Below, piece by piece: positions 46,638-56,363 of a stretch of 64,000 nucleotides of DNA; within the stretch, counting starts at the first letter, position 1; every line of letters begins with the position of its first letter. A program made the translations under genes and the position numbers. The DNA is from Bombardia bombarda (taxonomy: Eukaryota > Ascomycota > Sordariomycetes > Sordariales > Lasiosphaeriaceae): positions 8,494,001 to 8,558,000 of the forward strand of contig JAULSR010000002.1 in the NCBI GenBank assembly GCA_030512295.1, given 5' to 3'. The notes below the pieces were generated by a model. That model was given only the letters and a program-made list of their open reading frames with translations. It was not told where the DNA came from and searched no databases.

Positions 46638-48733
46638 TCACAGCTTGGTACTCTTGACCAACCCCGTCTTGATACCCGACGCCTCGCCCTGGTACCCACC
46701 CTTGCTCTCGCCGCCCTGGTACGTCGGCTTGACGCTCTTGAGCTTCTTCTGCTTGGCCTCGTACATCATGCGCTTCTTGACGCGCGGGTTGCGCACCTCC
46801 TTCTTGCGGTGCGGCATCAGGCCCTTGTTCTTCTGGATCTGGTACGAGATCTGCCGCTTGCCGTCCGCGCCCACCGCCGCCGTCTCCACGATGCGGTCCG
46901 TCTTCTTGGCCTGCGCCACCGCCTCGAAGCGCGCCGCCTTGTCATCCTTCTTCTTGGCCGCCTTGTGCGCCACAAAGTCGTAGTACGAGTCCTCCTCCTC
47001 GCGCACGCCCTTGGCTACATTGGCCTCGCCGTCGTCGCTGTCGTCACCGCCGAGCTCCGCGCCGGGCTTGCCGGCCTTCTTGCCGCGCCGCTCGGCCTCG
47101 AGGTTGAGGCGGGCTTGTCGGTCCCTCTGTGATTGAAAAGATTAGCAAATTGTTGATTTATAACGCAAGTCACGTTGAACACGTGGAAAATAACTTACCA
47201 GTCTCTCGCGATACGGAATATCATTATCACCACCCGCGTCACGTCCAGCGTCAGCGCGACGGCTGGCCTTCTGGACGATCTGTGAAGTGTAGAACTTCAA
47301 GCTCTTCTTGCGCTGCACCTTCTCAGCGGCTGTGCGCGCGTCGATGGTCTCAGCCTCGCCGAAGTCAGAGCGGTTGTCGTCCTCATCCATACGGTCCTCA
47401 GTCGCCACATCAGACTCGGACTCCTCCTCATCCTCCTCTCTGGGTGCCTTCTTATTGCTCTTCAGCAACGTAGACAAGTCCGCCAAGGACTTTTCGACAG
47501 CCTTGGCCTTCTTAGCCTTCGACGCCGCCTTCTTCTCGAGGGCTCTGGCCTCGGCCTTAGACGACTTCTTGGACTTCTTCTTTGCCGGTACTGCAACTTC
47601 GGAAGCTTCAAGATCCTCTTCAATCGGCGAAAGATGCTCGGCGGTCTCGATAGCCTTCTTGAGCGACCTGAGCGACTTGACCTTCAACCACGCCGCGCGG
47701 CAGCTCACCAGAGTCTCCATGATCTCATGGTCTCTCAACTCCGCTGGGCTCAATGTCTTTGCAGAGCCATCGCCGTCTCTCGTTGGGGATGTTAGAATGG
47801 CGAAATAACTGGCCAAAGAGGCGACATAGCATCCCAGCACCCAGAACTGAACAACCTCGAGCGACTTGGCGGGCTTGCCTTCGGCTTCGCTCTGGTAGGT
47901 TGCCAAGAGCGGCTGCAAATCCCTGAACTCATCCACTAGGTAGTCGAACTCGGGGTACCGTGTCTGTAGTAGCTTGTACCGCTCCTCGGGGCCCATGTCG
48001 TCCGTAACTTCGATGTCCTTGAGCACCTCGACAATGACGTCTTCGTTGTCTTCGCTGGACTTTTCTTTGGGAGCCAACCAGTCGCCCTCGTCAAAAGCGT
48101 AATCGGCTTCCTCCATCTTAGCCAGTTTCTTAGCCTGGATTCGCCGCGCCTCTGTCTCTTCTTCCTGTAACGCCGTAGCCTGTCAGTCTCTATTTCTCCG
48201 GGCTCGCGCATATCTGCAGCAGAATATAAAGGCCCAAAACTCACCAAAGCATCATTCTCGGTCTGAATGACATCGTTATCGTAGTACTCCTTCCTGGAAG
48301 AACCCCACCAGCCCAGATCGCCCTCGTCATTCTCCTCTGCCTCGTCCTCGTCCTCAGACACGACTCTGCCCTTCTTTGCTGCCCCTTTCCTCTTTGCTGC
48401 AGCAGGTTCTGCAGCAGCAGGTTCTGCAGCAGCCTCCTCCTCTTCCCCTTCTTCCTCTCCGCTCTCCTCGTCGGAATCGCCAGCATCGTCGGCAAAGACC
48501 TCCTCGTCCGAGGCCTCGAGGAACTCGTCTTCCCGCTCCTGCTTCCTGAGGCGCTTCTTGCGCGGCTCGTCGTCGTCGTCGTCAAAGTCTATCCGGTCCT
48601 TCTCGATGTAGTACTCGTCCTCCGAGTTGGCCACGTCGGCGTACGTCTTGATGGTGAGCCGGGCATCCTTGGCGTCGATGTCCTTGGGCCCGCTGGGCTC
48701 CGTGCTCCTGGGCGCCTTTCTCTTCTTGGCCAT
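46638..48733 (-). CDS. SAS10: Sas10/Utp3, small-subunit processome protein
   Basis: Three exons on the minus strand, 48733-48245, 48164-47199 and 47126-46638, all joined in phase 0 (introns of 80 and 72 nt), give about 647 residues. ATG 48733 begins M-A-K-K-R-K, a basic nucleolar-type N-terminus. Acidic D/E tracts follow (about residues 40-140) with a doubled A-A-A-E-P unit. The Sas10/Utp3/C1D domain starts near residue 233 (Y-P-E-F-D-Y-L-V-D-E-F). The C-terminal Sas10 domain (about 570-647) has the hallmark R-Q-I-S-Y-Q-I-Q-K-N-K-G-L and R-N-P-R-V-K-K-R. Sas10 works in the U3 snoRNP/SSU processome for 18S rRNA processing. It diverges from TSC10 with 857 bp between starts. PAC- and RRPE-like elements lie upstream. 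Confidence 0.95.
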
Positions 48734-49590
48734 TTTTGCGGATTGGGTTGGAGAGTTGGTTCAAGAGATGGGGAACAGATTGAAGGGGGGTTTCGTAGGG
48801 CAGTCAGTTGTTCCCTTTGATTAGTGGGGCTGGCTGAAATCGATTGAACTTGACTTTCTGGGTCGGTTGAAGTCGTCGCGTGGAACTGAGACGATATCCA
48901 GATAGATAGGATGCGATGGCGGGAGAATTTTTTCTTATCGCCCGGTTGCTTGATCCGCTGTGTTCGTTACTGCGGGACACGGCCCCACTACGATCCAACC
49001 CTGGTTTAATTGTTACCTAGTTTGGTTCTTGGGACAGGGGTCCTGACCAAAACTTTCCAACTTCACGACAAAACGACTGATTTTCAAGACATAAAAAAGG
49101 CTCTGCTGAATAGAGGATATGATGTTGTATCTGCACGCAAATTTTCGATGCTGACAAACATTATTTGGCCGTGAAACTGCTGCAAATTGAAGATTTGACC
49201 GGGATCCCTGCGCTAAGAACTAAACTAACAATCAAACTAGGGCTGGATTGTACATTTACATGCATGCATGCACCTACTGAGCTGCTGGGTTACAGGCCGT
49301 TACAATTCGGCGGTCAATGCTTCTCGAAGCTTGATTTCCATGGCGATGTACAGCCGTGCGTTAAGGTGTCGGGAAGTATAATTTGAACCACCGCCCTATA
49401 ACAGCTAAGAGCGGCTGCCCCACAAGAGCTACCTGCCACTGCCAGTGCTTCCAATGGAGCTGAAGGGACCTCCTATCCGCGCCACCAGAATGCACTATTC
49501 GTTCATACAACTCGTGCGACGGCGTCTCAATCCCCTTCTCATATATAAGCTGCAGGAATCCCACCCGGTTTCCATCTCCCACACTCCTTC
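48734..49590. other. Divergent promoter, SAS10 / TSC10
   Basis: The 857 bp between two start codons. Close to SAS10, a GCGATGG (48913-48919) and a GAATTTTTTC block (48925-48934) sit side by side. Apart from a tandem of GCAT units near 49261-49270, nothing else stands out. Confidence 0.6.
48913..48934 (-). promoter_or_regulatory. PAC-like and RRPE-like pair upstream of SAS10
   Basis: GCGATG (PAC core) and an A/T block reading GAAAAAATTC on the SAS10 strand (RRPE-like) are 6 nt apart, about 180-200 nt upstream of the SAS10 ATG. PAC and RRPE pairs mark ribosome-biogenesis genes in ascomycetes. Both matches are imperfect. Confidence 0.3.
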
Positions 49591-50769
49591 ATGGAGTACG
49601 TGCAGCTGCTGCTGCAGCAACTCAGCACCTCCTCCTCGTCGTGGACCGCCATCTTGCTAGCCACAGGCATCCTGGGCATCTCCCTCGCCGCCATCATGGG
49701 TCTCTTCTTCGGCAAGAACACGAGCCAATTCCCCGTTGAGGGCCGGGTGCGTTTCACCTCATCACCTTGTATCCCCCGAAAACATATAACAACCCAACAC
49801 TGACAAACCCCCCACCAGACCATCCTCCTCACCGGCGCCTCAGAAGGCATGGGCCGCAGCGCCGCCGTCCAGCTGTCCGCCAAGGGCGCACACGTCATCC
49901 TCGTCGCGCGCAACGTCGGCCGCCTGGAGGAAGCCCTGGCCGAGGTCAAAAGCGCAGCCAAATCGCCCACCACGCAGCGCTTCACCTACATATCCGCCGA
50001 CGTGGCCGAGCACGACTACGCCGCGCGCGTCGTCGCCGAGGCCATGGCCTGGAACGGCGGCGCCGCCCCCGACATCGTCTGGTGCGTCGCCGGCATGTCC
50101 ACCCCCATGCTCTGGGCCGACTCCAACTCCGACTCCAACTCCGACTCCATGGTCGCCGCCCGCCGCAACATGGACGTCAACTATTTCGGCGCCGCGGACA
50201 TGTCGCGCGCCATCCTGCGCGAGTGGCTCGCGCCGGAGAACAGTACATCCCCGACTTCCCAGCCAAAACACATCATCTTCACCGCCTCGGTGCTGGCGCT
50301 TTTCGCAATTGTTGGGTATGGACCGTATACGCCCTCCAAGTGGGCCCTCCGCGGGCTGGCAGATACGCTGGCGATGGAGCTCAACCTGTACCCGAACAAC
50401 CCGGTCAAAATCCATGTGGTGTACCCTGCTACGATTGTCAGCCCCGGGCTCGAGCGCGAGAACAAGACCAAGCCGGACATCACGGTTGAGATGGAGAAGG
50501 ACGAGCCGCCTGAGACGCCCGAGACTGTCGCCAGGCGCGCGATTGCTGGGCTCGAGGCGGGGAACTACTTTGTCACGGTGTCGTTCCTCGGCAGGCTGAT
50601 GCAGTGCGGCATCATGGGCGGGTCGCCCAGGAACAACTGGGTCTTTGACACGGTCCTGGGCTGGTTCATTCCGATTATTTACTTTTTCGTGCTGGGCGGG
50701 ATGAATGCCCAGGTCAAGGCGTGGGCGAAGAAGCATGGCCATCCGAGCACGTATCCGCAGAAGTCGTGA
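49591..50769 (+). CDS. TSC10: 3-ketodihydrosphingosine reductase (Tsc10/KsrA), SDR family
   Basis: Exons 49591-49746 and 49819-50769 (72-nt phase-0 intron) give about 368 residues. ATG 49591 begins a short lumenal part and a hydrophobic segment (about 17-40) that anchors the enzyme in the ER membrane. The SDR nucleotide motif T-G-A-S-E-G-M-G lies at 57-64, right after the splice junction. Catalytic Ser209, Tyr222 and Lys226 (Y-T-P-S-K) are present. A C-terminal hydrophobic stretch (V-L-G-W-F-I-P-I-I-Y-F-F-V) is typical for fungal Tsc10. The enzyme reduces 3-ketodihydrosphingosine to dihydrosphingosine with NADPH, the second step of sphingolipid synthesis. A small D-S-N-S repeat near residue 150 is a local insertion in a surface loop. 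It diverges from SAS10. Confidence 0.92.
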
Positions 50770-51131
50770 GTTGTGTGTGGACGGGGGGGGAAAGCACTTT
50801 GAATTTGGAAGGGGGTGGTGCTGTGTGAGAGTATCTTGTAAGAACAGAGGATTGGGTATTGGTTGGCTGAATCAGGAAATTTATTATTATATCGTGTGTT
50901 GATATATAGATAGTATAAATGCTACGATACGACACGATTCTGAGATACGACGATGCGTAAGTATGGGGATATCAATGGAATCCTTGTATGCACGGCATAA
51001 CAAAACTCCCTGCTCTCTCCTGGAGCGCCCTCTCCTTTATTTTCATTCTGGTCAGTCCATCGAATCCTTGCCCCCATGTCCCTGATGACTATCCAAAAAT
51101 CCAGCAGACCACCCAGACCAACAATCCGCTC
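50770..51131. other. Convergent spacer, TSC10 / DUF4419 gene
   Basis: Only 362 bp, shared by both 3' UTRs. AT-rich around 50880-50950. Nothing else seen. Confidence 0.65.
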
Positions 51132-52544
51132 TCAAACCGCGCCATATACAAACCTCGTTCTCTCTGGCTGCTTGACCGCCGCCGGTTTCTCCGTCTTATA
51201 CATGAACCACCCAGTCTCCGGCTGGACGGTATCATACCCCTCCCACGGTTGTCCATAGCTTCCGTAGGAGCTGTTCCCGTAGGAGCTGTTCCCGTAGGAG
51301 CTGCCCCTGTAGGAGCTGCCCCTGTAGGAGCTGCCCCTGTAGGAGCTGTTCCCGTAGGAGCTGCCCCTGTAGGAGCTGCCCCTGTAGGAGCTGCCCCTGT
51401 AGGAGCTGCTCCCGTGGGAGCTCTCCGTCGGGCTGGGCCCCGGACACTTGTCATCTCCTTTCTCGTCCGCCTTCCGAACCCTCATCCCAACCGAACCCGC
51501 CACCATCTCAGTCGGTATCGGCCGGCTATTATCCAGCAGCGTCACCGGGACCTTGACGAACCCCATGGGAATATCAGACCGCGACAGGTGCACGGTGCCG
51601 CCACTGGCACCCCCCCACTTGCGATGCAGACACTTGCCCTCCTCATCCCAGTAGCAAAACGCCGTGATCCACCCCGTGTACGTGGTCTTGCCGCTCCCGT
51701 TGGGCTCATGCCTGTCCACGATGCCTTTCCAAAAGTGTTGGGCGGTGGGGCCCTCGGGCGCCCGGAACGTCTCGATGAACCCGGCCAGCACGGGTCTCAG
51801 CACGTCGTGGTACCACCGCCTGGCGCCCAGCCCAAACGACGCGCCTGCCGCGCACAAGCCGCCGAGCCGGCTCGCGCACCGCTCAGCAATCTTGATCCAG
51901 TCGTGCATCTCGCCAAGAAGAGTAACGGCGGGGATGCCGCAGCGCGTGCCCCAGCTGTAGGTGAAGTATTTCTGCATGGTGCCCATGAAGATGATGCTGG
52001 CGACCGTCTGGTCGCACTTGTTGGTGGTGGAAAAGGCCGGCAGGACCCAGTCCCGCAGCTCGGGGTCGCGCAGGTTATCGCCCATGAGCTTGGTCATCTG
52101 GTAGGCCATGGCGCCGTGGTCGAGCCCTTCCAGGCTTTCGACGACGATCTCGAGGCGGAGCTGGCCTGTGTGGTCGACGAACTGGGAGCGGAGCTGGTCG
52201 GCGTTTGCGTTCACGTAGGTGCTCAGCTGGGTCAGGATGGCGAACCAGATGTCCTCGGGTCGGAGGACGAGGTTGTGGTGGTCGTTGTAGGCCTCGATGC
52301 AGCTGTGTACGAGGCCATTCTTGGTTGCGAAGATGGTTGAGTTCTGGTCGAGGTCGCCAAAGGAGCTCTGCACTATGTGTCTACGTTGTGAGCTTCCTCT
52401 GTCTCCGGAGTAGTCGTCGTCTGTGGTTATAGTTGATAGTAGCTGATCCGACGACGTTGCGCGAGTGTACCCGGCATCCGAGTCCGTTCCGCACGTCTCC
52501 CAGTGCTCAGCCGTTTTTGACGAAGGCCGGACTGTCACAGGCAT
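51132..52544 (-). CDS. DUF4419-domain protein with C-terminal pentapeptide repeats
   Basis: A single exon of 470 residues. The start is the ATG at 52544 (M-P-V-T-V); the frame stays open 38 codons further upstream but without another ATG. Residues about 60-370 match DUF4419 (PF14388), with L-R-P-E-D-I-W-F-A-I-L-T-Q-L, W-G-T-R-C-G-I-P-A-V-T-L-L-G and F-W-K-G-I-V motifs. The family is widespread in fungi, and its biochemical role is not established. The C-terminus (about 375-427) is eleven pentapeptides of the type S-S-Y-[RG]-[GN], encoded by a 15-bp minisatellite, followed by a short tail. No signal peptide or membrane segment is seen. Confidence 0.85.
   Translation of the reverse strand: MPVTVRPSSKTAEHWETCGTDSDAGYTRATSSDQLLSTITTDDDYSGDRGSSQRRHIVQSSFGDLDQNSTIFATKNGLVHSCIEAYNDHHNLVLRPEDIWFAILTQLSTYVNANADQLRSQFVDHTGQLRLEIVVESLEGLDHGAMAYQMTKLMGDNLRDPELRDWVLPAFSTTNKCDQTVASIIFMGTMQKYFTYSWGTRCGIPAVTLLGEMHDWIKIAERCASRLGGLCAAGASFGLGARRWYHDVLRPVLAGFIETFRAPEGPTAQHFWKGIVDRHEPNGSGKTTYTGWITAFCYWDEEGKCLHRKWGGASGGTVHLSRSDIPMGFVKVPVTLLDNSRPIPTEMVAGSVGMRVRKADEKGDDKCPGPSPTESSHGSSSYRGSSYRGSSYRGSSYGNSSYRGSSYRGSSYRGSSYGNSSYGNSSYGSYGQPWEGYDTVQPETGWFMYKTEKPAAVKQPERTRFVYGAV
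51263..51420 (-). repeat. 15-bp in-frame minisatellite, 11 units
   Basis: Ten GTAGGAG-containing units and one GTGGGAG unit repeat every 15 bp. The units differ at the 3' half (CTGTTCCC, CTGCCCCT or CTGCTCCC), giving two alternating peptide versions, S-S-Y-R-G and S-S-Y-G-N. The variants occur in blocks, which suggests unit-wise duplication. Confidence 0.9.
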
Positions 52545-54805
52545 GCTGTCCCCTAGAACTAGTGTCTCTGTCCTGTAGTATTTCTTTTGGTGATAGATAG
52601 CAGGATTCTTGAGGTCTTGGCGGGCGGTGATGAAGTAGACAGGATAAAGAGACGACAATGTGACGAGTATCAGCGCTGAGAAGGAGGGTAATTATGTGTC
52701 CGAAAATATAGTCAACAAGATTTGTAGAAGAGAAAAATGAGAGGAAATTTGTCTGCCCTCTGGGAGCATATAAAACGTATCTGAATTACAGCACATTTGC
52801 GTATTGCAGTAGTCACACATCGGATGGTGTCAACATCAAACATAAACACAGAACGTGGGCCGCACGTGGGCCAACAGACATGGACATAAACATTGTCGGA
52901 GAGAGGAAATCATCAACAGAGGCGTGACCACCGGTATTAGAAACGGCACTGAGATGCAGGAGCCAGGAGGGACAAGAAGGAGCGGCGATGCCAATGACGG
53001 GCTGCCCAGACGGGACATGGTGGATGTGAGCCCAGCAGCAAAGCAGTAGCGAGCAGCAGCGAGCAGCGAGCCGCTAAGCCCTATTGCCTGACCGAGATCT
53101 CGGGCCCGCCACCACTCTCCTCTCTCCCCTTGCCCCTCCCTCCCGCCGAGACCCCCTAAAAGCAATACTGCCGACAAAAGACGACCCGCCAATCCGGTCC
53201 GGGCGAGCAGTCCAAATAAACTGACAACCAAAGGGCGTGCAACCCAAGTCCGGCACTTGATTGGGGGCTGCCGCCGCCGCTGGAGATTTTCGAATTTTCT
53301 GACAACAACCTAGTGTAGCACCAAGACGACGGGCCAGGCCACTTGACCCAACTTCCTGCTTGGTGTTTGGTGTTTGTTGCTTGGTGCTTTCATGCATGCA
53401 TGTATTTTGATTGTGGTTGCAGAATCTGGAGCCGAGGAGCAGAGAAAAAACAAACAAACATTGTCCAGATATTGACATTTGTATGAAGTCAGCCGTCAAA
53501 TGTCGCCCACCGGACCAATGTCGGCGTATTTGACCATTTTACTCTGGGCTCCGTAAAGATCAAGTGATGGCTGGCTGGGTTGCTGGCTTACCGGAGTGCA
53601 AAACCGGGTCGTTTGCCCCTGTACGGGAGTACTTCAACGGGACGAGTCAGCTACCGCAACCAGAGGATACCGAGCTGAGCCAGCTCGGTCACTCTCAAGG
53701 CATCTGCCGATTGTAATTATGGTAAAAATGCTTGTGAATGGGCAGCTGATCTGCCAATTTTGTGTAGACAGATGAAGCTACCGACGAGTGATGTGATGTT
53801 GACTAAGGGGTTTGGTTGCCAGACAATCAGCTTCAGCTCAAAACATGGCTGTGATAAGTTATTTGTTGTTGTTGTTCAGTTTGATGAAAGGACAAAATGA
53901 AAACGAAAACATGCTCAAGGGGAAAGAGAGTTTGGGGGCAGTCAATTATCAACACAATGTCGCATATGAGGAAATGGGCCAGTGGAAGGTTAATAAAAAT
54001 TGGTAATGCAGGTGGTGTTGTTCAAAAGCGGGCTCGTCCCCGAGATTGAGATCTTAAATTCTCCCCCCCGATTCTTCCCTTTTTTCGTGAAGGTTTGACA
54101 GTATAGTTGTCATTTCATAGCATTTTAAAGCTAAGGTATTAAATGCTTACTAAAGGTCCAAGGTCTGGTAGGCTTACTGGAGTTTTTGCTTGCTCTAATT
54201 GGTTGGAATCTTAAAAATAAGAAAGTTAATACTATTCTTTACTAGCAGCGTCTAAAATACATTGCCACCAAAAACCAGAGTGACTTCTGTTAAGCGCCCT
54301 TTCATCGGCGACACTAATGTGCTTTGAACACCTTGAACCATACAGAAGTACTATCCCAACCAGACTCCTTACCTTACCGTCAATGTGCTTTGGTGAGGTT
54401 GTGCTTCAACTGCAAGGAGGAATCTCTGCATGTGAGATGTTGTAGCTGGGATGGAAGATGGAAGGAGCACGGGAAGAAAGGGGACCGGCAGGGGTCGTAC
54501 AGACAGGCGGGCGCACTGACCAGCGAGCTCTGTGGCGTGACGGGCATGGTGACGCTATCAGAGGTGGGGGCTGTCTGATTGGCCAATCTGGACGAAAAAC
54601 TCCTAGGGGGTGGGCCGCGGGCTGGACGGCAGCAGCAGGCGAGCAAGCCCAGCAGGTCCTCGCGCTCGTCTCTTTTCAACCTCAACGTCCAAAAATACGC
54701 ATCTACCAGCTGACGACAGCTGCGGAACACTAGCAACCACTTTGGGGCGCCAACAACCACAGACGGCTTGCGGCCAGCTGGATACCTCTGTCGGAGTGCA
54801 CGAGC
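52545..54805. other. Divergent spacer, DUF4419 gene / DUF3716 gene
   Basis: About 2.26 kb with both promoters. The segment 53700-54300 is AT-richer than its surroundings and contains a 53-codon frame at 53845-54006 (see findings). No conserved gene, RNA or repeat family is supported. Confidence 0.5.
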
Positions 54806-56363
54806 ATGAAATCCATCATCCGCCCGCAGCAGCAGCCTCAGCAGCAGCAGGTGCAGGTGCAGGTGCAGCAGCGAGGCCGGCCGACCAAGGTCACGAAGCC
54901 GTCCGTCCCGGCTCGCGGCGGCCGCCCCGCCCGCCACGGCCACCTGGGCCAGGCACCTCAGATCGGCCAGGCCAGCCAGGCCAGCCAGCTCGTTGCCGCA
55001 CACCTTGCCACTACCCTGGGCCTGCCTTCCCACATTGACCACGACCAGCACGGCCAGCTCGACCAGCACCAGCACCAGCACCAGCAGCACCACGACCCCC
55101 ATGACGCCCTGCAAATCGACCACGGCAACCACGACCACGGAGGCCTTGACCACACCAACCTCGACCACGCCAATATCCACGGCCACATCCATGGCCACGA
55201 GCATGACCAGCAGCAACATCTCGACCACGACCACGACATCAAGGTAGACGGATCCGGCGAGCCAAACCCCTTCGACGACGCCAGAATGGCACCCGAGGAT
55301 TACGCTGCTGCCGCTGCTGCTGCTGTCATGAGCCAAGACATGTCCCAAGACGACCATGGTGAGGCCGAGGCCGATGCCGACATGGACGACGACGACCACT
55401 CGGGCAACACGTCTGGTCTCACTCCTCACGTCGACCTCACCAACCCCGCTAACATCCTTTCCAACGGCCGTGCTCCTGGGGTCCAGGGCCACCAGCATTC
55501 CGACATGCACCAGCCACTGGGCCAACCCCATCAACTCCAGCCCCAGGCTCAGATGGGTGGCCCCCAGCAGATGCAGGCCGCTCACCATTCCATGGATCCA
55601 GCCCTAGTCAAGACGACGGAGGAGCTTGCTCACGAATCTGGTTACCAAGAGCTCAATGTGGAAAGTGCTCTAGCGAAGCGGCTAGCACGTGAGCCCGGTC
55701 ACCGTCATGCCCACCAGCGGCGCCCCGAACAGGGTCTCAATTTAGCTCGGCGGAGCAATGTTGAAGCTCTCTTTGCCCACATTGCCGGCGAACCTGCCCG
55801 TACCCCATGCAAGAACTGCCATAAAGGACATGGTCCCTGGACAAGCTGCATCGTCGTGGATGGTCAGATGTGCGGCAGCTGTGCTAATTGCTGGTTCAAT
55901 GCCAGTGGTGCTAGATGTAGCTTTCACGGTATGTTGTTCTTCTTCCCCCCTCACTGAAGTGTAATCTACTTACGCTGCTGTATCTCTAGAAACTCGCAAT
56001 CCCCAGGTGGTTCAACAACATCACAACCTCATGCCGGCTGGCACTGCCGGCTTGCCAGTTGACGCTAGCTATCGGTTTACTACTCCTCACGCACTTATTC
56101 CCTCGGCTCATACCGCGGCCATGGGGAGCGTCAGCAACCCTCTGCTATCAACCACCAATTCAATGATTCAGGATGTAATAAATAAAGCTATGGGCGATGT
56201 TCGCATGGCTGACAAGGCCACCCGACAACTGATCATGATTGAGACGACGGCAAAGCAGCTAGCGTTGCAAATTGCCGAGTACGAGGACATGGTCAACAAC
56301 CAGGAGGCTCCTGGCGGTCCTGGTTCAAGTCAGCAGGTTATGGGCGACGATAGCGGAGCATAG
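54806..56363 (+). CDS. DUF3716-domain protein with His/Asp-rich tract
   Basis: Exons 54806-55928 and 55990-56363 (61-nt phase-1 intron) give about 498 residues; ATG at 54806. The N-terminus is Gln-rich with an R-G-R-P-T-K AT-hook-like motif (about residues 23-28) and a second G-G-R-P-A-R. Residues about 77-150 are dominated by His, Asp and Gln. The DUF3716 (PF12511) Cys module is at about 334-374: C-K-N-C, G-H-G-P-W, C-I-V, C-G-S-C-A-N-C-W-F and R-C-S-F. Intron and domain end coincide. A C-terminal helix (about 425-475) may be coiled coil. AT-hook-like motifs plus a Cys-rich module hint at a nuclear DNA-associated protein; this is inference, since the domain has no assigned function. Confidence 0.82.

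Noticed and set aside
50988..52340. 450-codon plus-strand frame with V-G-A-A-P repeats
   Set aside because: It is antisense to the DUF4419 gene, whose protein is clearly conserved. The elastin-like repeat is only the mirror reading of the 15-bp minisatellite.
52545..52658. 38-residue N-terminal extension of the DUF4419 protein
   Set aside because: It begins at a TTG codon and has no ATG; the protein family usually starts at the M-P-V-T position.
54380..55588. 402-codon minus-strand frame rich in Val and Leu
   Set aside because: Antisense to the DUF3716 gene; its hydrophobic text comes from reading His/Asp codons (CAC/GAC) on the other strand as Val (GTG/GTC).
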